DNA from: Pseudomonadota bacterium
Lineage (GTDB): Bacteria > Pseudomonadota > Gammaproteobacteria > Eutrophobiales > Eutrophobiaceae
Length of the DNA stretch: 39,828 nucleotides
Reading direction: 5' to 3'
Assembly (NCBI GenBank): GCA_022562175.1
Contig: JADFPU010000004.1
Span: 1-39,828, forward strand
In this document: piece by piece, positions 8,554 through 17,457 of the stretch
How positions within the stretch are numbered: the stretch's first letter is position 1
Layout of the letters: every line of letters begins with the position of its first letter
Made by a program: the position numbers and the translations under genes
The notes under the pieces: model-generated
Told to the model about the DNA's origin: nothing
Database searches by the model: none
Seen by the model: only the letters and a program-made list of their open reading frames with translations

Positions 8554-10115
8554 ATGAGTAAACCAACCCTGCGCGATCTGGCAAAGGCTTATAGTAAGGG
8601 AATTCTGCAAAAAGAAAACTATCGTGAGGCGCGTGCAACATTGATTAACGGCATATTGTCTGGCGATGACACTCTGCAAGTCAACGAGTACCCTGCCCTG
8701 GTTGAACTGCCCGATGAAGAATCGCTGGATGTCACCGAGCGTAAATCTGTAAAAAAAAAACTCCTGTAGTAACTGCGACACAAGCAACCACTCAATCCAT
8801 ACCTTCAAAATTCATTATTTATACGTTAGCCGGCCTGGTTATCGTCATTATCATCGTCATCACGATAGTGCTGGTGGGCACTGAAAATCCTGCCGATAAA
8901 AGACCATCATCTGAGCCACTGCCTGTCACACAACCTGTCAGCAGCACAGTATCAACCTTGCAAGCAAGCCCTGCACAGACCCTGATTCAAGGGTTTTTGA
9001 ATAAAAACAAGTGGTCTGAATCTGATCTCGAGAAGTTCTTGCAGCAATGGCATATTCTGAGTTCAGAACACAAGGACCGTGCAATGAGTACAATTGAAAT
9101 TGGCCAACTTGCTAATGCCATCACTAAACAGGTTTTGGAGGAGCGGGCACTTTCCGGGCTTGGTGATACCGGCAAATCAGATCAGAAGTTATCACAACTG
9201 GTTCAATTTGCTGACCGGATTGGCATTACACAGCCACCCACTACTTTGCCAGAACAAACGGTCACGGCAGAGCTTGCTGACGAACCATCCAGTGACATAA
9301 AAAATGATATTACCGCGATGACAAGTTCTGGCAAAAAAAACAACGCCAGTGGATGTACCTTAACAAGCATAACGCCGCAAACAGCCTATTGCAGAGATGA
9401 CATCGGGGGCAACATAAAAGGCCCCACCATGGTGATCATTCCAACGGAAAAATTGGTCATGGGTGCAGAACTGGAAGTTGAGCAAGCCAAACATGACATT
9501 CACATTGATTACCAGTTTGCAATGTCAGTGCATGAAATCACATACGGCGAATACCGGGAATTCTGTGTGAGGACGCAACGGGATTATCCCGTACAACCCT
9601 GGGCCGGAAAAGATTTTCCTGTTGTGAACGTCAGCTGGTATGATGCTGTGGCCTATACCGAATGGCTGAGCGAACTAACCGGCCATGCATATCGGTTGCC
9701 GAGCGAAGCTGAATGGGAATACAGTGCCCGCGCCGGCGCAACAACGAACTATCCTTTTGGCAATACCATCAGCGCATTTGATGCTGTTTATTCAGCTAAC
9801 AAAATCTTGATCGCACCGCTACCTAAAACCGACCGCTCAATTAATCGAAATAATTTCCGGTTATATCATATGCCTGGCAATGTACGGGAATGGGTTGCAG
9901 ACGCATGGCATAATAATGATGCAACCAGCGCCATGAAAGACCTCACTCAGAACGCACAAGGCGATAGCTTGCGTGTTATACGCGGTGGCTCCTATGCTGA
10001 TCCCGCTTCCGCCTTGCACTCAGCCGCCCGAACTAAACTGGCGGGCAGATTAGCCGATAATTACACGGGCTTTAGAGTGGTACAGGAATTTCAGGCTCGT
10101 CTGCAAGAGCAATAA
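8554..10115 (+). CDS. membrane-anchored SUMF1/FGE-sulfatase-like protein, reading frame interrupted at an A10 tract (8751-8760)
   Basis: The 71-aa ORF (8554..8769) and the SUMF1 ORF (8868..10115) join through the -1 frame, which is open from 8760 and encodes TPVVTATQATTQSIPSKFIIYTLAGLVIVIIIVITIVLVGTENP (a TM helix); SUMF1 motifs VNVSWYDAVAYTEWLSELTGHAYRLPSEAEWEYSARAG, GNVREWV, IRGGSYAD, YTGFRVV. Confidence 0.75.
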
Positions 10116-10215
10116 TCATGCTCGGATAGACACAGATTCCGCCGCTGCTGGATTGCCGGTATCTTGTAAAATAGTTTAACTACATGGTTTGATTTTGAGT
10201 TATTCTGTTAGTGTT

Positions 10216-10929
10216 ATGTCCAACAACACAGCGAATATTGATAGCCGGGAACTCGATAAATTCGACTTGCTTGCAAAAGAGTGGTGGGATCCGCACGGCA
10301 AATTGAAGACATTGCATCACATCAATCCTGTGCGACTTGGATACATTGATAACGCCGTTGCCTTAACCGGCAAATCTGTGCTGGATCTGGGCTGTGGGGG
10401 CGGCTTGCTGACGGAAGCCATGACTGAAAAAGGAGCACGGGTGACCGGACTCGATGCCAGTAACACCAGCATAGAAGTCGCCAGATGGCACCAACAGCAA
10501 ACAGGCAAGGAAATAGAATATGTCGTCAATACCGCAGAACAATTCGCACAACACAAACAGACTGCTTTCGATGTTATTACCTGTATGGAACTAGTCGAAC
10601 ATGTACCCGATGTTGAATCACTGCTTTCAGCTTGTAGCAAGATGTTAAAGCCTGGTGGACATTTGATACTGTCGACGATAAATCGAAATTTAAAGGCTTA
10701 TATAGCAACGGTATTAGGCGCTGAATATCTGCTGGGGCTACTGCCGAAAGGGACTCACGATTATAAAAAATTCGTTCGCCCGTCGGAACTGGATCAGTGG
10801 TTGAGAAAAGCCGGTCTGAGCATACTGGATATTGCCGGCATGTGTTACATCCCGATTATCAATGTCTGTACAATTACGGATAACCCTGAGATCAATTACA
10901 TCATGCACGCAAAGCTGGAAAATCTGTAG
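10216..10929 (+). CDS. ubiG: ubiquinone biosynthesis O-methyltransferase
   Basis: FDLLAKEWWDPHGKLKTLHHINPVRLGYI and SAM motif VLDLGCGGGLLTEAM typical of UbiG; start at the internal ATG. Confidence 0.92.
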   Translation: MSNNTANIDSRELDKFDLLAKEWWDPHGKLKTLHHINPVRLGYIDNAVALTGKSVLDLGCGGGLLTEAMTEKGARVTGLDASNTSIEVARWHQQQTGKEIEYVVNTAEQFAQHKQTAFDVITCMELVEHVPDVESLLSACSKMLKPGGHLILSTINRNLKAYIATVLGAEYLLGLLPKGTHDYKKFVRPSELDQWLRKAGLSILDIAGMCYIPIINVCTITDNPEINYIMHAKLENL

Positions 10930-11121
10930 ATGACCAATGCCTGATAATTGCTTATTAGTGAAGCATGCCAGTTTCCAGTCACCACTCATAGGCAGGATCT
11001 TAAGCAAATATGACCGTAGTAGACATTGTAATACCTGTGACTTTATTTTCAGATCGAGAAATCACTTTTTCCTTAACAACCTATGCGTCACCATTTAACA
11101 AAATAACACCTCTTAAAAATC

Positions 11122-11790
11122 ATGTTGCCAACCAACATAAACAACGTCCTGTTTGATCTGGATGGAACCCTGGCAGATACCGCACCGGATCTGGCCTATG
11201 CATTAAACCAATTGTTACAGGAGCAGGGCGAGCCTGCCCTGCCTCTGGAGACAATCCGGCCAACGGTGTCACAGGGCGGCATCGTCATGGTTAGTCAGTT
11301 TTTGCACATCGATCAGGAAGATGAGGCATTCCCTGCACTCCGGCAAAGATTCCTGGATATCTACAGCAGCAATCTAGCGAATGAAACGGCACTGTTTCCG
11401 GGTATGCGGCAGGTGCTGGACAGACTGGAAGCGGACAATATCAGCTGGGGCATCGTTACCAACAAGGTGAGTTGGCTTACCGATCCACTCATGCGGGCGT
11501 TAGGTCTTGAGCAACGGGCCGGCTGTATAGTCTCCGGCGATACCGTTGAACACAGCAAACCCCATCCCGCGCCGATGCTACATGCCTGTCAGTTAATTGA
11601 CCGGGCACCCTCGCGGACACTTTATGTCGGCGACGCTAAACGAGACATAGAAGCGGGACATAATGCCGGCATGTACACCCTGATAGCAAACTATGGCTAT
11701 ATAGCAGCAGATGAAGACCCCGGCACATGGGGGGCAGATGGTATGATAGAGACACCACTGGAAATTCTGGACTGCCTGACCAGACAATAA
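11122..11790 (+). CDS. gph: phosphoglycolate phosphatase, HAD superfamily
   Basis: LFDLDGTLADTAPDLAYALN, VTNK, YVGDAKRDIEAGHNAGM; position directly downstream of ubiG. Confidence 0.88.
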   Translation: MLPTNINNVLFDLDGTLADTAPDLAYALNQLLQEQGEPALPLETIRPTVSQGGIVMVSQFLHIDQEDEAFPALRQRFLDIYSSNLANETALFPGMRQVLDRLEADNISWGIVTNKVSWLTDPLMRALGLEQRAGCIVSGDTVEHSKPHPAPMLHACQLIDRAPSRTLYVGDAKRDIEAGHNAGMYTLIANYGYIAADEDPGTWGADGMIETPLEILDCLTRQ

Positions 11791-11796
11791 ATAGTC

Positions 11797-12642
11797 ATGC
11801 AGCCGGTCAAGAACCTGCAGGATATGGCCCCACTTGCAGGCACAAATTTTTATTACAGCACACTGTTCCATCCAACTGCACAAAAGCATCTAATAAATGC
11901 CCTGTTTGCCTTTCTGAGTGAATTTGAAAAACTTATACATGGCTACACTGATCCCGGCATCACCAGAATAAAACTGCAATGGTGGCGAGAGGAGATAGAA
12001 CGATTATTCTCAGGTCAGCCGCGGCATCCTCTCAGCAAACAACTGAGCAATCAGTTACAGGCATGCAATCTGACGCGTGCCTCATTCAATGCTTACATTG
12101 ATCACACAGAATCACTCATCAACGTGACCCCGATAATCTCCTATGAAGACTGGCTGGTTACATTGCAGGCAGGCCCGGGGAGCATATGGAAAATGGCCGC
12201 CCAAGGCTGCGCTGGTGAGGATGATGCATCGATCCTATTGAGCGGCAGGATCGGGGCACTGGTTTCCATGTTAGCCCAGATGCAGGACATCCGTCGCTTT
12301 CTGGACAGGGGCCAATGCCCTCTGCCAGCACAACTGATGGAAAAGCATCATGTTCACATGCAGGATCTGATGGCAGAAAATCTCAGCCAAAACGTCACCG
12401 GACTGTTCACCGAAATGATCTGTCATATACACAAAGACCTTGATGACTGTTATGCCGATTTCCCGAATACCGATCGGATAGCGCTGCTGTTTTGTTTAAT
12501 CATGGCACGACTGTCAGCCACCACCTGCATTGAAATAGCAAAAGATAAATATAGACTGACTGAAAATCGCATCACACTGACGCCCATACGTAGACTATGG
12601 ATCGCATGGAAGACAAAAAATACATCGAAATGGCATCGTTAG
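11797..12642 (+). CDS. squalene/phytoene synthase-family protein, NDUFAF6-like
   Basis: ALFAFLSEFEKL...ITRIKLQWWREEIERLFSGQPRHPLSKQL...LMAQ-type helix AQMQDIRRFLDRGQCPLP; canonical first Asp-rich motif degenerate. Confidence 0.7.
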   Translation: MQPVKNLQDMAPLAGTNFYYSTLFHPTAQKHLINALFAFLSEFEKLIHGYTDPGITRIKLQWWREEIERLFSGQPRHPLSKQLSNQLQACNLTRASFNAYIDHTESLINVTPIISYEDWLVTLQAGPGSIWKMAAQGCAGEDDASILLSGRIGALVSMLAQMQDIRRFLDRGQCPLPAQLMEKHHVHMQDLMAENLSQNVTGLFTEMICHIHKDLDDCYADFPNTDRIALLFCLIMARLSATTCIEIAKDKYRLTENRITLTPIRRLWIAWKTKNTSKWHR

Positions 12643-12678
12643 AGCTAAATAAGTATTCTGACACGCGTACAGATTAGC

Positions 12679-12813
12679 GTCATTCCGGCACCCCTCCGGG
12701 CATAAACTCCAGCCGGAATCCAGCCCAACAAATGGTCCGTCTGAAAGTATGCCCCGTACTCAGATACGGGGGCGGTCTTTACTTACTGGATACCGGGTCT
12801 AGCCCGGTATGAC
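12679..12813. repeat. dispersed intergenic palindromic element with GTCATNCCGG termini
   Basis: Begins GTCATTCCGG, ends CCGGTATGAC (9/10 inverted match); internal hairpin CCCCGTACTCAGATACGGGG. Confidence 0.6.
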
Positions 12814-12849
12814 AAACAGTACTTTTATATGTACGTGTGTCGGAGAACC

Positions 12850-13314
12850 TCATTGCTTATCGCCATGACTTGTTTTTCTATAACGCAGGCGTACTCGTAG
12901 TCGTCGCAACACCTCCGGATCTACATTGTCCGCTGTCAATATATATGAATAAGACTGATGATTTCCATCAACGAAGCGCAGCACTATCAACCAGGGATGT
13001 ACCCACGCACCGGCTAGAAGCGTTATATCCTGACTGTCTCCATTCTGTGTGATTCGTAACCATTCATCGTCAGGGGTTAAAATCAGTTGCGTCGGGGCGA
13101 ACGCATGCCGCTGTGTTATATAATCACGCTGGTAACGGATCATGCTGCCGCCAATTGCCAGGCCAAGTAAAATTTTCAGCCACAGCATAATGGCAACGGG
13201 AAAAAGACAGAGCATGGCGCCCAGATGACTGACCAATAGCCCCTTATATAGCCAGGCAGGCGGACGGTAATGAACTGATATCGGCGAAATTAACGTACTT
13301 TCCCTGGCAAACAT
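12850..13314 (-). CDS. YgfX/CptA-like inner-membrane protein
   Basis: Short protein with two adjacent hydrophobic helices (WLYKGLLVSHLGAMLCLFPVAIMLWLKILLGLAIGG) followed by a soluble beta domain; sdhE (cptB homologue) lies at the far side of the sdh operon. Confidence 0.6.
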   Translation of the reverse strand: MFARESTLISPISVHYRPPAWLYKGLLVSHLGAMLCLFPVAIMLWLKILLGLAIGGSMIRYQRDYITQRHAFAPTQLILTPDDEWLRITQNGDSQDITLLAGAWVHPWLIVLRFVDGNHQSYSYILTADNVDPEVLRRLRVRLRYRKTSHGDKQ

Positions 13315-13372
13315 TGCTCTCTCGCTTCTCGCTTGAAATCAAACACAATAAAAAACATACTACGCGTATCTA

Positions 13373-13420
13373 CCAGGAGCCTGTCCGAGAGTAGAAAGCC
13401 TACCGCGGCAAAGCTCCTGG
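13373..13420. repeat. short dispersed repeat CCAGGAGCCTGTCCGAGAGTAGAAAGCC, copy 2, with inverted ends
   Basis: CCAGGAGC (13373-13380) and GCTCCTGG (13413-13420) form a perfect 8-bp inverted repeat around the shared core. Confidence 0.7.
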
Positions 13421-13508
13421 ATACTGACAACATTCATCTATTATCGTTGTCAAGTACAATAAAATTAATAATTTGTCAATATTACAGCACTCAGGCCAGG
13501 ATGATATT

Positions 13509-13676
13509 ATGTCGTTAAAAAACACAGACCACGTAGATCAGGATAAAACGATTAGTGACGAAAAAGGAAAAACACAATCTATAAAAAAACGCCCCAAGGA
13601 ATCAGGTGGTCCCAAAGGACCCGAGCCGACACGTTATGGCGACTGGGAGCGTCGTGGCCGCTGTATTGATTTTTAA
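13509..13676 (+). CDS. DUF1674 / succinate dehydrogenase assembly factor 4 (SDHAF4)-like protein
   Basis: C-terminal GGPKGPEPTRYGDWERRGRCIDF signature; immediately upstream of sdhC; start at the internal ATG 13509. Confidence 0.88.
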   Translation: MSLKNTDHVDQDKTISDEKGKTQSIKKRPKESGGPKGPEPTRYGDWERRGRCIDF

Positions 13677-13743
13677 CAGCTTATTACCGGCATTTTTTCC
13701 GGCTTAATATCACAGACAACAGAGATTCAATAGAGCAAATAAC

Positions 13744-14142
13744 ATGGCAAAAGTCGAGCGCCCACTGTCACCGCATCTACAAATATACAAACCGCAACTC
13801 ACCTCAGTAATGTCAATCATCCATCGGGGCACGGGCGTATTTCTGAGTCTTGGGGCATTGTTGCTGTGCTTCTGGCTGCTGGCTGTTGCTGCCGGCCCAA
13901 CGATCTATGCTGAAATGTTCAAGCATTTAACTGCCTGGTATGGAATACTGCTGCTCATACTCTTTGTATTTTCGCTTTTCTATCATCTGTGTAATGGTAT
14001 ACGCCACCTTTTCTGGGATGCCGGCCTGGGCCTGGAACTCAAAGCCACTTATCAATCAGGTTATCTGGTCGTCATGGCAAGCTTGTTGATGACGTTCATC
14101 ACCTGTTGGCTAGGCATGTGTTCCGTGGGGGGCGCAGCATGA
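13744..14142 (+). CDS. sdhC: succinate dehydrogenase cytochrome b556 subunit
   Basis: RPLSPHLQIYKPQLTSVMSIIHRGTGVFLS and HLCNGIRHLFWD heme-ligand region. Confidence 0.96.
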   Translation: MAKVERPLSPHLQIYKPQLTSVMSIIHRGTGVFLSLGALLLCFWLLAVAAGPTIYAEMFKHLTAWYGILLLILFVFSLFYHLCNGIRHLFWDAGLGLELKATYQSGYLVVMASLLMTFITCWLGMCSVGGAA

Positions 14143-14519
14143 GCCTGCAAACACCGCTGGCAAAGGCAAGAGGGTTGGGTTCTGCCAAACAGGGGACACA
14201 TCACTGGTGGCAACAACGTCTTACTGCGATTGCCCTGACGCCATTATCATTATGGTTTATCTACTCTCAGCTAATAATAGGCTCAGTAGATCATGCTAGT
14301 GTGACACGATGGATGAGTGACACCATGAATGCTGTACTGCTTATCTTGTTTATAGTGTCATTGTTCCATCATGCCCAGCTTGGTATACAGGTAGTTATTG
14401 AGGATTACATCGATTCTGGATGGCAAAAAATGTCCAGCATCATACTAATAAAATTTATTGCCTTGTTTGCAGGACTTGCTTCTGTCATTGCTATACTCAA
14501 GGTCTTTCTGGGCTTATAA
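14139..14519 (+). CDS. sdhD: succinate dehydrogenase membrane anchor subunit
   Basis: ARGLGSAKQGTHHWWQQRLTAIAL; ATGA overlap with the sdhC stop; followed by sdhA. Confidence 0.93.
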   Translation: MSLQTPLAKARGLGSAKQGTHHWWQQRLTAIALTPLSLWFIYSQLIIGSVDHASVTRWMSDTMNAVLLILFIVSLFHHAQLGIQVVIEDYIDSGWQKMSSIILIKFIALFAGLASVIAILKVFLGL

Positions 14520-14525
14520 CGATCT

Positions 14526-16313
14526 GTGACGAATTCCTACAAGATTACTGAACACCTCTATGATGTGATTGTCGTCGGCGCCGGTGGTGCCGGACTACGC
14601 GCAACCTTTGGTATGGCAGAAAAAGGGCTGAAAACTGCCTGTCTGACCAAGGTCTTTCCTACCCGCAGCCATACTGTCGCCGCACAAGGTGGTATGAGTG
14701 CAGCACTTGGCAATATGGGTAAAGATGACTGGCGCTGGCACATGTATGACACGATTAAAGGCTCCGATTGGCTGGGCGATCAGGATGCTATCGAATATAT
14801 GTGCCGCGAGGCCGCTGCAGCGGTGATAGAACTCGAGCATTATGGCGTGCCTTTTTCCCGTACAGAGGAAGGTAAGATATATCAACGACCATTTGGTGGC
14901 ATGACAACCAATTTCGGGGAAGGCATCGCTCAGCGCACCTGTGCAGCAGCTGACCGTACCGGTCATGCGATTTTACACACCCTCTATCAACAGTCCCTGA
15001 AGCATCAGGCTGAATTTTTTATAGAATACATCGCGCTGGATCTGATCATGGATGAAGGCGTTTGCCGCGGGATCATGGCCTGGAACCTTGAAGATGGCTC
15101 ACTGCATCGTTTTCGCGCACATTCCGTTGTCATGGCCACTGGCGGTTATGGCCGCGCCTATTTTTCCTGCACCTCGGCACATACCTGCACCGGTGATGGT
15201 AATGCACTGGTGTTGCGGGCAAACCTGCCTTTGCAGGACATGGAATTCATTCAATTTCATCCTACCGGTATCTACGGTTCCGGCTGTCTGATCACCGAAG
15301 GTGTGCGCGGTGAAGGCGGCTACCTGACGAATAGCGAGGGTGAACGTTTCATGGAACGCTACGCACCGTCTGCAAAAGATCTCGCCTCAAGAGATGTCGT
15401 CAGCCGTTCCATGACCATCGAAATACGTGAAGGCCGGGGGCTCGGCGCCGACAAAGATCATATTCACTTGCACCTTGAACACCTGGGTCCGGAAATTATC
15501 AACGAACGTCTGCCCGGCATAGCCGAGTCTGCAAAGATATTTGCAGGTGTCGATGTCTCCAGAGAACCTATCCCGGTGTTACCAACAGCACACTACAACA
15601 TGGGTGGCATTCCAACCAACTACCATGGCCAGGTCGTGACACTGCAAGACGGTGATCCGGAGCATATCGTGCCTGGATTAATGGCCATCGGCGAAGCTGC
15701 CTGTGTCTCAGTACATGGCGCCAATCGTCTAGGCTCCAACAGTCTGCTCGATCTCATCGTGTTTGGCCGTGCGGCGGCCAATACTGCTGCGCAACAAATC
15801 AAAACGGGTGCCCCACATAAACAGCTTGCCAATGCTGGCGATGAAGCGATCGCCCGTCTGGATAAATTACGCTATGCAAAAGGCAGCCTGAGAACATCCG
15901 AAATACGCAACAATATGCAACGCACCATGCAAAACAATGCCGCAGTGTTCCGTAACGGCGAAATTCTGCAGGAAGGTATCACCAAGTTACGCGAGATCTA
16001 TCAGTCCTTTGCCGACGTCAACGTCAGTGACCGCTCGATGATTTGGAATACCGATCTGGTCGAGACCCTGGAACTGGAGAACCTGTTGCAAAATGCGATG
16101 GTAAGTATCTGTTCTGCTGAAAACCGTAAGGAAAGCCGGGGCGCACATGCACGAGAGGATTATCCGGACAGAGATGATGAAAACTGGATGAAACATACCT
16201 TGGCCTGGCTGGAGATAAAGGGCGCGGACGTGCGGTTCGATTATCGTCCCGTGCACATGTATACTTTAAGCGACGACGTAGACGTCATACCACCGAAGAA
16301 ACGCGTTTATTAA
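14526..16313 (+). CDS. sdhA: succinate dehydrogenase flavoprotein subunit
   Basis: [47 protein letters not shown]-type region [31 protein letters not shown]. Confidence 0.98.
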   Translation: MTNSYKITEHLYDVIVVGAGGAGLRATFGMAEKGLKTACLTKVFPTRSHTVAAQGGMSAALGNMGKDDWRWHMYDTIKGSDWLGDQDAIEYMCREAAAAVIELEHYGVPFSRTEEGKIYQRPFGGMTTNFGEGIAQRTCAAADRTGHAILHTLYQQSLKHQAEFFIEYIALDLIMDEGVCRGIMAWNLEDGSLHRFRAHSVVMATGGYGRAYFSCTSAHTCTGDGNALVLRANLPLQDMEFIQFHPTGIYGSGCLITEGVRGEGGYLTNSEGERFMERYAPSAKDLASRDVVSRSMTIEIREGRGLGADKDHIHLHLEHLGPEIINERLPGIAESAKIFAGVDVSREPIPVLPTAHYNMGGIPTNYHGQVVTLQDGDPEHIVPGLMAIGEAACVSVHGANRLGSNSLLDLIVFGRAAANTAAQQIKTGAPHKQLANAGDEAIARLDKLRYAKGSLRTSEIRNNMQRTMQNNAAVFRNGEILQEGITKLREIYQSFADVNVSDRSMIWNTDLVETLELENLLQNAMVSICSAENRKESRGAHAREDYPDRDDENWMKHTLAWLEIKGADVRFDYRPVHMYTLSDDVDVIPPKKRVY

Positions 16314-16372
16314 CACACATGAAACGTATCTCGTGAAGCGGGAAGCGTGCAGAGAAGTATATGAAAACGTAG

Positions 16373-16393
16373 ACGAGATACGAGATACGAGAT
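16373..16393 (+). repeat. heptamer tandem repeat (ACGAGAT)x3 immediately upstream of the sdhB start
   Basis: acgagat|acgagat|acgagat then t-ATG; also pairs with CGTATCTCGT at 16325-16334. Confidence 0.9.
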
Positions 16394-16394
16394 T

Positions 16395-17177
16395 ATGGCT
16401 CAATTCAGACTTCCTAAAAACTCAAAGATCAAGCCAGGCAAGACTTACTCCAGTGCTGATGGGGCAAATAATAAAAAAACCTTTCGTGTCTATCGCTGGG
16501 ATCCGGACAGTGGTGAGAATCCTCGCATCGATAGTTATGAGATAGACCTGGACAAGTGTGGACCCATGGTGCTCGATGCACTGATCTATATCAAAAACGA
16601 AATCGATCCCACATTAGCCTTCAGACGCTCCTGCCGTGAAGGGATCTGCGGCTCCTGTGCGATGAATGTCGCGGGCACCAATACCCTGGCCTGCATCAAT
16701 GATATCGCTGATGTGAAGGGGGATGTAAAGGTTTATCCTCTGCCACACTTGGAGGTCAGTAAAGATCTGATACCTGACCTTGAACACTTTTATGCGCAGT
16801 ATGCCTCGATTAAACCCTGGATTCAGACTCACACACCGCCACCGCCGGACAGTGAGCGGCTGCAATCAAAGCAAGAACGTAACGCCCTGGATGGTCTTTA
16901 CGAATGTATCCTCTGTGCCTGTTGCTCGACAGCTTGTCCCAGTTACTGGTGGAACTCTGATCGTTACCTTGGACCCGCCATCCTGCTACAGGCCTATCGC
17001 TGGATTGTGGACAGTCGCGATGAGAATACCGGCGAGAGACTGGATGATCTGGAGGATCCATTCAAGCTCTATCGTTGCCATACCATCATGAACTGCACCA
17101 ATACCTGTCCGAAGAACCTTAACCCTGCCAAATCTATTGCCGAGATTAAAAAATTACTTGTCGCCCGTACGATGTAA
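16395..17177 (+). CDS. sdhB: succinate dehydrogenase iron-sulfur subunit
   Basis: [55 protein letters not shown]. Confidence 0.98.
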   Translation: MAQFRLPKNSKIKPGKTYSSADGANNKKTFRVYRWDPDSGENPRIDSYEIDLDKCGPMVLDALIYIKNEIDPTLAFRRSCREGICGSCAMNVAGTNTLACINDIADVKGDVKVYPLPHLEVSKDLIPDLEHFYAQYASIKPWIQTHTPPPPDSERLQSKQERNALDGLYECILCACCSTACPSYWWNSDRYLGPAILLQAYRWIVDSRDENTGERLDDLEDPFKLYRCHTIMNCTNTCPKNLNPAKSIAEIKKLLVARTM

Positions 17178-17194
17178 TTACAGCCAAAATAACA

Positions 17195-17443
17195 ATGAGT
17201 GAGCGCTCTCGCTTGATTTGGCGTTGTCGACGCGGTATTCGGGAAATGGATATACTGTTCCAACGATTCATGGAACAACGATACCAGTGCCTGTCAGTCG
17301 ATGAAAAAAAACTCTTCGAAGAATTCCTGGAAGAGTCTGATCTTGATATCCTTAAATGGATCACGGGCAAGTCAGAACCTGATAAACTTGCCTATAAAAC
17401 ATTAGTTATACACTTTCAAAATCTTGAACATACCACTGACTGA
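17195..17443 (+). CDS. sdhE: FAD assembly factor SdhE (CptB/YgfY)
   Basis: RLIWRCRRGIREMDILFQRFME, the RGxxE flavinylation-factor motif; downstream of sdhB. Confidence 0.95.
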   Translation: MSERSRLIWRCRRGIREMDILFQRFMEQRYQCLSVDEKKLFEEFLEESDLDILKWITGKSEPDKLAYKTLVIHFQNLEHTTD

Positions 17444-17457
17444 TGCACTAATTAGCT

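Noticed and set aside
4249-10115. Diversity-generating retroelement, suggested by C-terminal SUMF1/C-lectin-like folds
   Set aside because: No reverse transcriptase, template/variable repeat pair or adenine-biased variable region seen in the window.
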